Shown here one piece after another: positions 37,451-47,449 of a DNA stretch of 64,000 nucleotides. Each line of letters begins with the position of its first letter. Positions within the stretch are counted from its first letter, which is position 1. The position numbers were made by a program, and so were the translations under genes. The stretch is from Geminocystis sp. NIES-3709. Lineage in GTDB: Bacteria > Cyanobacteriota > Cyanobacteriia > Cyanobacteriales > Cyanobacteriaceae. Below the pieces are notes generated by a model. It was not told where the DNA came from. It was given only the letters and a program-made list of their open reading frames with translations, and did not search any database. The DNA lies in NCBI RefSeq assembly GCF_001548115.1, contig NZ_AP014821.1, positions 3,785,262 to 3,849,261 on the forward strand, in the 5' to 3' direction.

Positions 37451-37948
37451 GTGCCAATAGATTTTAACCAACTACGAGATTTTATCGAAGCGATCGCCAA
37501 AACAGACATCACTGAATTAGCGATAAAAGAAGGAGATTTTGAGTTAACATTGCAAAAAACTAATCCTCATAGTAGCGTACCTATCTATACTATTAGTCCT
37601 CCGCCTTCTATAACTCCTCCGATAACAGAACCTCCCAATGTCCTCGAAAATGGAAATACTCCGAATATCACGATCGATAAACCATCTTCTCCAAAAAAAG
37701 GAGATAACTGGATTGAAATAACATCCCCGATGGTAGGTACATTTTATCGTGCTTCTGCTCCCGGAGAATCTCCTTTTGTAGAAACAGGCGATCGAATTTC
37801 TCATGGTCAAGTAGTCTGTATTATTGAAGCGATGAAACTCATGAATGAAATCGAAGCGGAAACATCAGGACAAGTGATGGAGATTTTGGTGGAAAATGGT
37901 GAACCAGTGGAATATGGACAAACCCTTATGCTAATCGCACCCAATTAG
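37451..37948 (+). CDS. accB: Biotin carboxyl carrier protein of acetyl-CoA carboxylase
   Basis: Carries biotin between the carboxylase and carboxyltransferase parts of acetyl-CoA carboxylase, the first step of fatty-acid synthesis. 165 residues: N-terminal domain ([20 protein letters not shown]), a Pro-rich flexible linker (about 45-85) and the C-terminal biotinyl domain with the lysine in [15 protein letters not shown]. The start codon is GTG (37451), which gives the normal N terminus [10 protein letters not shown]. Second gene after efp. Confidence 0.96.
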   Translation: MPIDFNQLRDFIEAIAKTDITELAIKEGDFELTLQKTNPHSSVPIYTISPPPSITPPITEPPNVLENGNTPNITIDKPSSPKKGDNWIEITSPMVGTFYRASAPGESPFVETGDRISHGQVVCIIEAMKLMNEIEAETSGQVMEILVENGEPVEYGQTLMLIAPN

Positions 37949-38036
37949 GCATTACTAAAAAACGAAATAAAGTACCAAAGTTTAGAGTTAGAGATTGCTT
38001 CGTAACCTCATAATCACTGTAAACGTTATTAAATTC

Positions 38037-38657
38037 CTAATTCCTAATAGTTAATTGTTTTCCAATCCAAGCTAAATCGACTAAACCAGTAAAAATTGCG
38101 ATGGCCAGATTAACTCCTCCTTTGGAACTGTCAATGCGAATATGTGCCACAGAAGACTCTTTAAGTCGATTATTTGTCAATTCCTTACGAATAAATCCCG
38201 AAGGAGTGGCAATAATCAAACTAGGTTGAATAGACTGAGATTCCATCAAATCTAGTAGAGTAATCAAGACTCCCGAACTTTGACCAATAATATAAATGGG
38301 AGAGGTATAACGTAGAGAAAGATGTTGTAAAAGCCATGACTTTTTCTGCCGTAAAGAAATAGGGATAGAAATATCTTCTAAACAGTAAATAGGATTAAGA
38401 AAAGTTTGTTGTAATGAGTATAAAATTCCTGTTTGAATTACCGCCGCATCAACAATAATAGGAACTCGATCGTTTAAAGCCTCAACGGAGGATTTTAAAG
38501 CATTTGCAGAAAAATTAACTAAAGAATAATAATTTAAGTCTCCTGTAGCACAAATAACTCGACGAACAATCTCATATTCTGCACAAGAAAAATTCCTATT
38601 TCCTACTTCTTTGTCAATGATTGCCAAATTTTGTGCCGTTAGCAAATTCCATTCCAT
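38037..38657 (-). CDS. cobH: Precorrin-8X methylmutase-like protein (CobH/CbiC family)
   Basis: Family enzymes move a methyl group from C11 to C12 of precorrin-8 to give hydrogenobyrinate/cobyrinate in cobalamin synthesis. 206 residues, full length, with family landmarks VRRVICATGDLNYYSLVNFS, PIIVDAAVIQTGIL and LIIATPSGFIRKELTNNRL. The catalytic His known from CobH (RMVHACG in Pseudomonas denitrificans) aligns with Cys here (RRVICATG), so mechanism or activity may differ. It is a single gene convergent with accB. The alternative is a divergent paralogue with another tetrapyrrole-related role. Confidence 0.8.
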   Translation of the reverse strand: MEWNLLTAQNLAIIDKEVGNRNFSCAEYEIVRRVICATGDLNYYSLVNFSANALKSSVEALNDRVPIIVDAAVIQTGILYSLQQTFLNPIYCLEDISIPISLRQKKSWLLQHLSLRYTSPIYIIGQSSGVLITLLDLMESQSIQPSLIIATPSGFIRKELTNNRLKESSVAHIRIDSSKGGVNLAIAIFTGLVDLAWIGKQLTIRN

Positions 38658-38733
38658 CTTGTTTTTATTAAATGTGAGTAATTTGATTTATTTTTAACAT
38701 CTTGAACTTTTTTGAACAATGAATATTTTTCTT

Positions 38734-41232
38734 CTATTTCTGCTTTAATAATAATAAAGTAATATCATCAGTAATTTTATTTAAACCGATAAATTTTTTG
38801 ACATCATTAATAATAATATCTTTAATACTTTCTATGTCTAAATGCCAATTTTGACTAACTACATTACAAAGTCGATCGATACCATATTGAACTTTATCAA
38901 CATTTCTAGCTTCGGTAATTCCATCAGTATAAAGGACAATTCCATCCCCAGAATTAAGATTAATTAATATATGATCAATAAACTCTGTTATATCATAATC
39001 TAAACCAATAGGTAAACCTAAATCGATCGTGTCAATTAATTCTACTTTTCCTCCTTTTCTCACCAAAATAACTTCTTCATGTTGTCCACTAATACATAGT
39101 TGATTATTTTGATAATTAATAATTGCTAAAGAGAGATTTTTCTCTGATTTCATCCTTTGAATATTGTAATAAATTGCTCGATTAAGAGTATCTAAAAAAG
39201 TGACTGGATTTTTTTCTCCCTGTTGTTTTAAAGTACAAATAGCCGCTTGTATCATTACCATTAACATTCCGCTTTCTAAACCATGGCCTGTTACATCTCC
39301 AATGCCAATAGTGATAACATCATCTAATTCTAAAACGTCATAATAATCTCCTCCTAATTCGTCCATCGGTTCCATATAACCAGCTATATCTAAAGACTTA
39401 ATTTTTTTTAATTCTTCAATTTTAGGTAATATTAATTGTTGCATTTCGTGGAGAATTTTTAACTTACCACTTAATAAGATATTTTCTGAGCATAAACGAG
39501 TATTTAAAAGACTAATTTCTTGATTTGCTTTAGCTAATTCTTGAGTTCTAATTTCGACTATTTTTTCCAGATTTTTCTCTAATAATTTTCTCTCCGTTAT
39601 TTCTGTTTGAATAGATAAATATTGTAAAATTTTACCTCTATCATCTGTTAATGGTACGATCGTAGTGTCAACCCAGTAATAATGATCATTTTTCGCCTTA
39701 TTTTTAATTTCACCTCGCCATACATGGCCATGAGAAATGGTTGACCACATTTTGTCATAAAAATTTTTATTATGGCAACCAGACTTTAATTTATTAGTTT
39801 TTTCTCCAATTAATTCTTGTTCAGAATAACCAGAAATTTCTTTTAATTTTTCATTACAATAAATGATTTTTCCACCCGGATCAGTTAAAGTTACAATGGC
39901 AGATTGATCGATGGCATATTTGAGATTAGAAACGTCTTGTAAAGAAGTATTCAAATTATCAAAAAAAGCCTTTAACATCTCACTCATGTGATTAAAAGAT
40001 TCCGCCAAAATATCCAATTCTTCAATACCTTGTAAAGGAACTTTTTGATTAAATTCTCCTTCCGAAATATTTTGAGATGCTGTTTTTAATTTGATAATTG
40101 GTTGAATAATTAATTTAGAAGTAATTACACCACTAGAAATAGCAAAAATCAACGCAATTACCGATAAACTAATAGTTATTTTTGTATTTTCCTGAATAAA
40201 AGTCATAAAATCTGACTCAGGAATTGCTACCACTGCAAACCAATTAATTCCATAATTATTACTAATATTAACAACTTTAATTAAGAGATTATTTTTATTA
40301 GTAGATAATTGAAATTCCTGAATTTTTATATCATGTTCTGAAAAAACATTTTTTGAGTTTAAAAACTCAATTATTTGTCGAATGTCTATATTTGGATTAT
40401 TAATAGCAGGAGTTAAAAAAAATCTCAGATCTTTATCTTGATTGTTATATTTATTTCTCAAGGAATCAGCAATTAATAAACCATTTCGATCGATAATAAA
40501 AGCAAAACCAGTTTTACCGATTTTTAATTGACTTAAAAAGGAACTTATATCTGTTAAATCTCGATGATTAGTTAAAACACCTAAAAAGTTATTCTTTTCA
40601 TCATAAATTTTTTTACTTGTAAAAGTAATAAGTTGTTGATTAGAAATATCTTTATAAGGTTGAAGCCACTGATTTTGATAATTTTTAAGAGTATTTTGAT
40701 ACCAAAAAAGTTGGCGAGAATCAAAATTAGAATCATCTTGACGGCGTAACAGTTTAATAATATTTCCTTGAGAGTCAACAGAATAAGTTAATAAACTATT
40801 AGACTCATTTCTATCTAAAATTTTTAACTCAAAATCTTGGGAAGATTTTTTGATAATTTCTATATAATTTCCTTGTTTTTCATCAGCAAAAGCAATTTTA
40901 TCAATATTATTCGTCCATTGATATTGAGAAATAAAATAACGTCCTAATAGTGTTAAATCTTGAAATAATAAAGGATCAATAATAACTGCATTTCTATTAA
41001 CTTGATTTAATGCTGTTCCTTCAATAAAATAATTTTCTAAATAATTATCAATTTTATAAGCAATTTCACTGTTTAAATCAGTTGTAATTTCATTTAAAGC
41101 CCTTTTTGCACTACGATAAGATAAATAGGTAACAATAGCTAAAATCGCCAAAATCTGACACAAAAAAGGCCACACTAATAAAGTGCGCAAATTTGTCCGA
41201 GGATAGTTTTTTTTGACGAGTTTCATTAACAT
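38734..41232 (-). CDS. Membrane sensor SpoIIE/PP2C-type serine phosphatase
   Basis: 832 residues. Transmembrane helix at about 20-43, an extracytoplasmic double-Cache-like domain (about 45-335), a second helix (about 345-372), HAMP (IIQPIIKLKTASQNISEGEF), PAS-PAC (about 435-555, YAIDQSAIVTLTDPGGKIIY), a coiled coil, and a C-terminal SpoIIE phosphatase with metal-binding motifs MDELGGDYYDV, IGIGDVTGHGLESGM and GDGIVLYTDGITEARN. It should dephosphorylate an STAS-type protein in response to an external cue. The STAS/ATPase pair at 33712-34707 is the only such candidate nearby. The CobH-like gene follows it, 76 bases downstream on the same strand. Confidence 0.9.
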   Translation of the reverse strand: MLMKLVKKNYPRTNLRTLLVWPFLCQILAILAIVTYLSYRSAKRALNEITTDLNSEIAYKIDNYLENYFIEGTALNQVNRNAVIIDPLLFQDLTLLGRYFISQYQWTNNIDKIAFADEKQGNYIEIIKKSSQDFELKILDRNESNSLLTYSVDSQGNIIKLLRRQDDSNFDSRQLFWYQNTLKNYQNQWLQPYKDISNQQLITFTSKKIYDEKNNFLGVLTNHRDLTDISSFLSQLKIGKTGFAFIIDRNGLLIADSLRNKYNNQDKDLRFFLTPAINNPNIDIRQIIEFLNSKNVFSEHDIKIQEFQLSTNKNNLLIKVVNISNNYGINWFAVVAIPESDFMTFIQENTKITISLSVIALIFAISSGVITSKLIIQPIIKLKTASQNISEGEFNQKVPLQGIEELDILAESFNHMSEMLKAFFDNLNTSLQDVSNLKYAIDQSAIVTLTDPGGKIIYCNEKLKEISGYSEQELIGEKTNKLKSGCHNKNFYDKMWSTISHGHVWRGEIKNKAKNDHYYWVDTTIVPLTDDRGKILQYLSIQTEITERKLLEKNLEKIVEIRTQELAKANQEISLLNTRLCSENILLSGKLKILHEMQQLILPKIEELKKIKSLDIAGYMEPMDELGGDYYDVLELDDVITIGIGDVTGHGLESGMLMVMIQAAICTLKQQGEKNPVTFLDTLNRAIYYNIQRMKSEKNLSLAIINYQNNQLCISGQHEEVILVRKGGKVELIDTIDLGLPIGLDYDITEFIDHILINLNSGDGIVLYTDGITEARNVDKVQYGIDRLCNVVSQNWHLDIESIKDIIINDVKKFIGLNKITDDITLLLLKQK

Positions 41233-41390
41233 TTTAACAATTAATAATTCATTAGGTTTTAGGTGTTGGGTTTTAGAGTTTTAGGAATTAGACGTTAATC
41301 AATAACCTGCATTGAAATTTATTTCAATACTAACAGAGCAAGTGTGCTAAAGTGACTCGATTACTTATTACTATTACTCATTGCTCATGA

Positions 41391-43064
41391 TTAGCTTATC
41401 GCTAATTGTCGAATGGCTTGTAAGGCAACATTAAACAGTTTTTGGGGTTGAAATTCTGGTTGAATTAATGTCCATAATCGTTGTACTTCTTCTGTGTGTA
41501 GTCGATCGTCTTCGATTAAAGCCGTAATTAGTTGCCTACGTAAATAATCCCCTTCCTCAGAAACTAAAAATTGTAATCCTAAACTAGCCGTCGGTAATAA
41601 ATCGAACTGTCGATCAGAACGTGCGATCGCAATCATATTTTCTAATCTTTCCCATTGAAACTTACCATCTTTAAATAAGACTTCAATAAGACGTTTACGC
41701 ATAGCAGGAGATTCTTCCATCAATAAACGACGGGAAACATAAGGAAAAGATACTTCGACAATACGAAAATCAGGATTAAGACTTAAAGCTAAACCCTCCT
41801 GAGTGACTAATGAGCGAATAATTAAAGCGAATTTTGCTGGTACTCTGAAAGGATATTCAAACATCAACTCAGAAAAATCATCAGTGATGGTTTTAAAGTT
41901 GAAATCCCCTACACTTTGTCCAACGGCATTGCCTAAAACTTTCTCTAAGGCAGGTATAATAGGTCTTATATCTGTTTCTGGAGTTAAAAAGCCCAAATTG
42001 ACAAAATCTTTTGCCAAAGCCTCATAATCACGATTTATTAACTGTACAACGGAAGATGCGATCGTTTCTTTAGTCTCTTCTGTTAACTGATCCATCATAC
42101 CAAAATCAATATAAGCCATTCTACCATCTGTCAAAGCAAACAAATTGCCCGGATGAGGATCGGCATGAAAGAAACCATGTTCCAACAACTGTCTTAAACC
42201 AGAAGTGACTCCGACACGGATAATATCGCTAGGATTTAAACCCGCTTTTTTTATCCCTTCTAAATCATTTAATTTGATGCCATTAATCCACTCTAAAGTT
42301 AAAACATTATGGGTACTATAACGCCAATAAATGCAAGGAACTTTTACCTCATCATCACCTAAAAAATTAGTAGCGAATTTCTCAGCATTTCTTCCTTCAT
42401 TTATATAGTCAATTTCTTCAAATAATTTAGTACCAAATTCATCAACAATTAACCCTAAATCATGACCTAAATTTAATGGTAAAAAAGGTGCTACCCAGGC
42501 AGAAGCTAAACGCATTAAATATAAATCAAGGGTAATAACAGGTAATAAATTAGGACGCTGTACCTTAACGGCAACTTCTTCACCCGTGTGTAAAACAGCT
42601 TTATAAACCTGTCCTAAACTAGCCGCCGCAATCGGTTGTGAGGAGATTTCTTTATAGGCATCTTCTACTTCTAAATCTAATTCTTTTTCAATAATATTAA
42701 AAGCAATTTTAGTATCAAAAGGAGGCAATTGATCCTGTAATTTTATTAATTCTTCTAAAAAATCTTTACGAACCAAATCTGGCCGAGTAGATAATGCTTG
42801 ACCAACTTTAATAAATGTCGGCCCTAATTTTGTTAAAATTTTTCTTAATTGTTCTGCTCTTTTTTGCTTGTTATTTTCTTCTTGGTTAAACCATTTATCT
42901 AAGATTAATTGAAGGATGAAAACCCCAAAATAAAAGATAATTTTCAAACTGCGAAATATTGCCAACCAAGGACGATAACGATAATACTGAGCGATCGATC
43001 GAGGGTTATAATGTCTTATAGGTTCAGTATTGCGTTTTTGTGCATCTGATGATGAGTAATTCAC
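41391..43064 (-). CDS. ABC1/AarF/UbiB-family atypical kinase
   Basis: 557 residues. Atypical kinase-like ATPase with the KxGQ motif (GPTFIKVGQALSTRPDLV), the Ala-rich nucleotide loop (PIAAASLGQVYKAVLHTGEE), VKVQRPNLL, FFHADPHPGNLFAL and AYIDFGMMD (metal-binding Asp). Cyanobacterial and plastid members control prenyl-lipid (plastoquinone, tocopherol) metabolism at membranes. The C-terminal helical part here (about 440-557) lacks an obvious membrane helix pair. The start codon is GTG at 43064. Single gene, divergent from the GGDEF-EAL regulator. Confidence 0.88.
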   Translation of the reverse strand: MNYSSSDAQKRNTEPIRHYNPRSIAQYYRYRPWLAIFRSLKIIFYFGVFILQLILDKWFNQEENNKQKRAEQLRKILTKLGPTFIKVGQALSTRPDLVRKDFLEELIKLQDQLPPFDTKIAFNIIEKELDLEVEDAYKEISSQPIAAASLGQVYKAVLHTGEEVAVKVQRPNLLPVITLDLYLMRLASAWVAPFLPLNLGHDLGLIVDEFGTKLFEEIDYINEGRNAEKFATNFLGDDEVKVPCIYWRYSTHNVLTLEWINGIKLNDLEGIKKAGLNPSDIIRVGVTSGLRQLLEHGFFHADPHPGNLFALTDGRMAYIDFGMMDQLTEETKETIASSVVQLINRDYEALAKDFVNLGFLTPETDIRPIIPALEKVLGNAVGQSVGDFNFKTITDDFSELMFEYPFRVPAKFALIIRSLVTQEGLALSLNPDFRIVEVSFPYVSRRLLMEESPAMRKRLIEVLFKDGKFQWERLENMIAIARSDRQFDLLPTASLGLQFLVSEEGDYLRRQLITALIEDDRLHTEEVQRLWTLIQPEFQPQKLFNVALQAIRQLAIS

Positions 43065-43422
43065 GTTTTATTATTCAGTTTTATATAAAAAGATTTTAAA
43101 TAGTTATAACAAAAAAAAGATAATTACAACATTGTCAAATTTTAAAACTCTTGATTTGCAATGGTTTTGATTCTCTCTCTTATCTTATGCTATGGACCTA
43201 ATTATAACTCACCAACACCGTGTTAAAAATATACTATTTACTATAGATCATGATAGAATTAGGTATAGATTCCCATCCATAAAAATATGATAATGGATTG
43301 TGATAAATGATTAGAGCCAGATATTGATGCTATTTTTGGCAAAGAATTAAACACAAAAGATTTTAGAGATTTATGGTTAAGTCCTGATGTATTAATCCAG
43401 TTTTATTGATTATTGGAGATGT
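43065..43422. other. Intergenic region with a possible gene remnant
   Basis: AT-rich spacer between divergent genes. A short frame at about 43313-43410 reads EPDIDAIFGKELNTKDFRDL, then WLSPDVLIQFY and TGA, protein-like in composition but without a start and preceded by a stop. It may be the tail of a lost gene. GGAG at 43415-43418 serves the next gene. No other feature seen. Confidence 0.3.
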
Positions 43423-45597
43423 TTGACTGTGAATAATTTTGCCAACGGTAGTATTTTAATTGTTGACGATGCACCCGATAATCTGCGCCTTCTCCGAGAT
43501 ACTTTACAAGAACAAGGGTATAAAGTTCGTTCCTGCACTACGGGAAGTATGGCTTTAAGAGCTGCGTGTTCAGCCCCAACTGATTTAATTTTACTTGATA
43601 TTAAGTTACCTGACTATGATGGTTATGAAATTTGTCGTCAATTAAAAGCTGATGAGAAAACTGCTCCTATTCCTATCATTTTTTTAAGTGGACTTAGTAA
43701 TACTTTTGATAAAATTCAAGGATTTACCGTTGGTGGGGCCGACTATATCACTAAACCATTTCAAATTGAAGAAGTATTAGCACGGGTGGAAACTCAGTTA
43801 TCTATCCAACGACTGCAACAAAGTCTTGAGGAAAAAAATCTGCATCTTACGGAGGAAATCGAAAAACATAAACTAACCCAAGAAGCCCTTTTTTTTGAAA
43901 AAGAATTAGCTCAGGTAACTCTCAAGTCTATTGGAGATGCTGTAATTACCACTGATGCAAAAGGTTATGTTACTTATCTTAATCCGATCGCTGAATCTCT
44001 TACAGGTTGGAATGAACAAGAAGTTCAGGGATTGCATTTATTTGAAGTTTTTAGAATTGTTAATGAATTTACTAAAAATCCAGTACAAAATTCTATTTTT
44101 GAGGTTTTAGATCAAATTAAAATAGTTAATCGGACTCAAGATACTATTTTGATTAAACGTAATGGCACAGAAATTCCTATTGATGACTCTGCCGCCCCTA
44201 TTCAAGATAATCATGGTAATATCATTGGTGCAGTAATTGTGTTTCGGGATATAACAGAAGTTCGTAATTTCACCAGTCAACTTTCTTGGCAAGCCAGTCA
44301 TGATTTTCTCACAGGTTTAATTAATCGTTCTCAATTTGAAGAAGAACTGGAAATAGCGCTTAATTCTGTCAAAAATGAGCGTCAACATCATGTTTTGTGT
44401 TATTTAGACTTAGATCAATTTAAAGTTATCAATGATACTTGTGGTCATGTGGCTGGAGATGAATTATTGCGTCAAGTAGCAAAAATATTACAAGGACGAA
44501 TTCGTGACAGTGATACTTTAGCACGTTTAGGAGGAGATGAATTTGCTTTTTTATTACATCAATGCTCAGTGGAAAAAGCCATTGAAATAGCGGAAATTTC
44601 TAGGGAAATGATTGAAAAGTTCCGTTTTTCTTGGAATAATAAGACTTTTAATATTGGTGTGAGTATCGGGGTAGTAGCGATCGATTATCATATGAATGAT
44701 AAAAATACTGTTATGGGTATAGCTGATGCTGTTTGTTATGCCGCTAAAGGTAGAGGGCGTAACTGTGTCCAAGTATATCAAGCTAATGATTATGAATTAC
44801 TTAGACAACGCAGAGAAAGACAATGGGTAATCCAAATTCATCAAGCCTTAGAAGAAAATCGTTTTTGTCTCTATTATCAAAAAGTTATTCCCGTTCAACA
44901 GGGTAAGCCCATTTATTATGAAATTTTATTGCGGTTACTAAGTGAAAAAGGTCAATTAGTTGCTCCCGGAGTTTTTATGCCATCAGCAGAACGTTATGAA
45001 TTAATGCCGGCGATCGATCGTTGGGTGATTAGTACTTTTTTAAGTAAATATCACGATTACTATCATCAACATTGTCATCATCATAATTATTCTCATAATT
45101 TATATGCTCTTAATATTTCAGGAGCAAGTATTAACAACGATCATTTTCTGGATTTTTTACAGCAACAATTAGAACAAGCAGAAATACCTATTGATACCAT
45201 TTGTTTTGAAATTACAGAAAGTACAGCGATCGGCAATTTTGACCAAGCTTTGAAGTTAATTAATCAACTCAAACAATTAGGTTGTCGTTTTGCTATTGAT
45301 GATTTTGGCCACGGCATGAACTCTTTTGACTATATTAAACATTTTCCCGTTGATTATTTAAAAATTGATGGTAGTTTTGTCAAAAATCTGGTTAATAGTG
45401 ACATTGATCATGCGATCGTTGAAAGTTTTAATCGTATTGGTCATGTCATGAATTTGCAAACCATAGCGGAGTTTGTGGAAAATAAGGTTATCCTACAAGA
45501 ACTAGAACTGATGGGAATAGATTACCTTCAAGGCTATGAAATTGCCAAACCAGTTCCTTTTGAGTTTGAATATACGATCGAGATTAACAAAAATTAA
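43423..45597 (+). CDS. REC-PAS-GGDEF-EAL cyclic di-GMP regulator
   Basis: 724 residues. Receiver domain 8-125 (phospho-Asp59 in LILLDIKLPDYDG), PAS about 165-285, GGDEF about 295-460 with LARLGGDEFAFLL and the I-site RDSD five residues before, and EAL about 475-720. The EAL motif reads YEILLRL, but the other catalytic residues are present (NISGASINND, FEITEST, FAIDDFGHGMNSF, LKIDGSF, IDYLQGYEIAKPVP). It can therefore be a cyclase, a phosphodiesterase or both. Start: TTG at 43423 or GTG at 43429; GGAG at 43415 does not decide. It precedes the KaiC-like gene by 86 bases on the same strand. Confidence 0.9.
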   Translation: MTVNNFANGSILIVDDAPDNLRLLRDTLQEQGYKVRSCTTGSMALRAACSAPTDLILLDIKLPDYDGYEICRQLKADEKTAPIPIIFLSGLSNTFDKIQGFTVGGADYITKPFQIEEVLARVETQLSIQRLQQSLEEKNLHLTEEIEKHKLTQEALFFEKELAQVTLKSIGDAVITTDAKGYVTYLNPIAESLTGWNEQEVQGLHLFEVFRIVNEFTKNPVQNSIFEVLDQIKIVNRTQDTILIKRNGTEIPIDDSAAPIQDNHGNIIGAVIVFRDITEVRNFTSQLSWQASHDFLTGLINRSQFEEELEIALNSVKNERQHHVLCYLDLDQFKVINDTCGHVAGDELLRQVAKILQGRIRDSDTLARLGGDEFAFLLHQCSVEKAIEIAEISREMIEKFRFSWNNKTFNIGVSIGVVAIDYHMNDKNTVMGIADAVCYAAKGRGRNCVQVYQANDYELLRQRRERQWVIQIHQALEENRFCLYYQKVIPVQQGKPIYYEILLRLLSEKGQLVAPGVFMPSAERYELMPAIDRWVISTFLSKYHDYYHQHCHHHNYSHNLYALNISGASINNDHFLDFLQQQLEQAEIPIDTICFEITESTAIGNFDQALKLINQLKQLGCRFAIDDFGHGMNSFDYIKHFPVDYLKIDGSFVKNLVNSDIDHAIVESFNRIGHVMNLQTIAEFVENKVILQELELMGIDYLQGYEIAKPVPFEFEYTIEINKN

Positions 45598-45734
45598 TGA
45601 AAAAAGACCCCTTTCAACAATAAACAATGAACAATGTACAATTGATAGTTACCTCTCTTTACCGATAGTTTTATGGTTCATCCTTGGTAAAGTATTTAAT
45701 TCATAGTAACCCCAAAACAACATTTCAAAATATT

Positions 45735-47426
45735 ATGGAAGACTACCAAAATCAAGAATTGTCGAAAAGTCCTACAGGAATTCAAGGACTCGATGAAATT
45801 ACGGGAGGCGGTTTACCCAAAGGCAGACCAACTTTAATCTGTGGATCAGCCGGTTGTGGTAAAACTTTATTCGGAGTAGAATTTCTCGTGCGAGGTGCCA
45901 CTTTATATGATGAACCCGGTATTTTAATGACTTTTGAAGAAAGTCCCGCAGAAATAACAGAGAATGTGGCTTCTTTGGGATGGAATTTGAATCAATTAAT
46001 CGCCGAAGGAAAAATGTTAATTGATCATGTCTATATAGATCCTAGTGAAATTCAAGAAACAGGAGAATATGATCTCGAAGCCTTATTTATTCGTCTCGGT
46101 TACGGGATTAAAAAAATCGGTGCTAAACGGGTGATGTTAGATACCATTGAAGTTTTATTTTCTGGCTTATCCAATGCCAATATTGTTCGATTAGAATTAC
46201 GCCGTTTATTTCACTGGTTAAAATCTCAGGGTGTTACCGCTATTATCACTGGTGAGAGAGGAGATAATACTTTAACCCGTCAAGGTTTAGAAGAATATGT
46301 TTCTGACTGTGTAATTAAACTAGAACAAAAAACCGTCGAAGAAATTGCCACCAGAACAGTACAAGTTATTAAATATCGAGGTTCTCGTCACAGCAATAAC
46401 GAATATCCTTTTTTAATAGAAGAAACAGGGGTTTCTGTATTACCCATAACTTCTTTAACCTTAAATCATGAAGTTTCTAACGATCGAATCTCCACAGGAA
46501 TTAAAGCACTAGATGATATGTTTGGTGGGAAAGGTTACTATCGAGGTAGTAGTATTTTAATCACGGGTAAAGCAGGAACAGGAAAATCCACTCTTGCTGG
46601 TCATTTTGCCCAAGCCACCTGTTTACGAGGAGAAAGATGTTTATATTTGGCCACAGAAGAATCACCTCAACAAATTCTCCGTAATATCGCCTCTATCGGA
46701 GTCCATTTATCTACCTATGTGGATCAAGGTTTATTGCAATTTGATGCTGTACGCCCCAGTAATTACAATTTAGAAATGCGCTTGTTCAAAATTCATCGTT
46801 GGGTACAAGAGTTTAAACCAAAAGCAATAATTATTGATCCCATGAGTAACTTAATTTTAATGGGAAGTATGATACAAACTAAAAATTTTGCCATGCGTTT
46901 AATTGATTATCTCAAAAGTAAGCAAATCACCCTCTTATTTACAGATTTAACCCCGGGTGATGTTCAGCAGGAACAAACCGAAATTGGTGTTTCGTCTCTT
47001 ATGGATACTTGGATAGAACTGCAAACTCTTAAAGTTAACGGAGAACGAAATCGTATTCTTTATGTTTTGAAATCGAGGGGAATGAGTCACTCAAACCAAG
47101 TTCGAGAATTTATTATTACCAATGAGGGTGTAAACTTGATAGAAGTTTATTTGGGTGAGGGCAGAGTCTTAACAGGAACAGAACGTATTAATCAAGAATT
47201 ACAGGAACAATTAACTATCAATAAAAGAAAACATAATCTTGAGCTGAAAAAACGACAATTTGAACGGGAGCAACATTTGTTACAAGCTCAAATAACGGCT
47301 TTGCAAATGCAATTATCCAATCAAAATGAAGAATTAGCTTTGATGATCGAAGAAGAAGCAGAACATCAAAAAATGATTCTGGAAAACCGAAAATTTATGA
47401 AAGAATTACGTCATCTCAATCCATAA
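45735..47426 (+). CDS. KaiC-like two-domain RecA-type ATPase (non-canonical)
   Basis: About 563 residues. Two tandem KaiC domains: CI (about 10-240) with Walker A LICGSAGCGKTLFGVEFLVR and catalytic EE in MTFEESP; CII (about 250-480) with ITGKAGTGKSTLAGHF and LATEESP. The segment matching the KaiC phosphosite loop reads TEIGVSSLMDT, so it has hydroxyls at the positions of T426, S431 and T432 (T, S, S). A C-terminal coiled coil (about 485-560, LELKKRQFEREQHLLQAQIT) replaces the canonical A-loop tail that KaiA binds. An upstream ATG at 45684 would add 17 residues; ATG at 45735 (MEDYQNQELSKSPTGIQGLD) fits the family. It is followed by two kaiB-like genes and a hybrid kinase, with no kaiA. Confidence 0.92.
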   Translation: MEDYQNQELSKSPTGIQGLDEITGGGLPKGRPTLICGSAGCGKTLFGVEFLVRGATLYDEPGILMTFEESPAEITENVASLGWNLNQLIAEGKMLIDHVYIDPSEIQETGEYDLEALFIRLGYGIKKIGAKRVMLDTIEVLFSGLSNANIVRLELRRLFHWLKSQGVTAIITGERGDNTLTRQGLEEYVSDCVIKLEQKTVEEIATRTVQVIKYRGSRHSNNEYPFLIEETGVSVLPITSLTLNHEVSNDRISTGIKALDDMFGGKGYYRGSSILITGKAGTGKSTLAGHFAQATCLRGERCLYLATEESPQQILRNIASIGVHLSTYVDQGLLQFDAVRPSNYNLEMRLFKIHRWVQEFKPKAIIIDPMSNLILMGSMIQTKNFAMRLIDYLKSKQITLLFTDLTPGDVQQEQTEIGVSSLMDTWIELQTLKVNGERNRILYVLKSRGMSHSNQVREFIITNEGVNLIEVYLGEGRVLTGTERINQELQEQLTINKRKHNLELKKRQFEREQHLLQAQITALQMQLSNQNEELALMIEEEAEHQKMILENRKFMKELRHLNP

Positions 47427-47449
47427 CAAAAATGTATTAGGAGAAAAAA

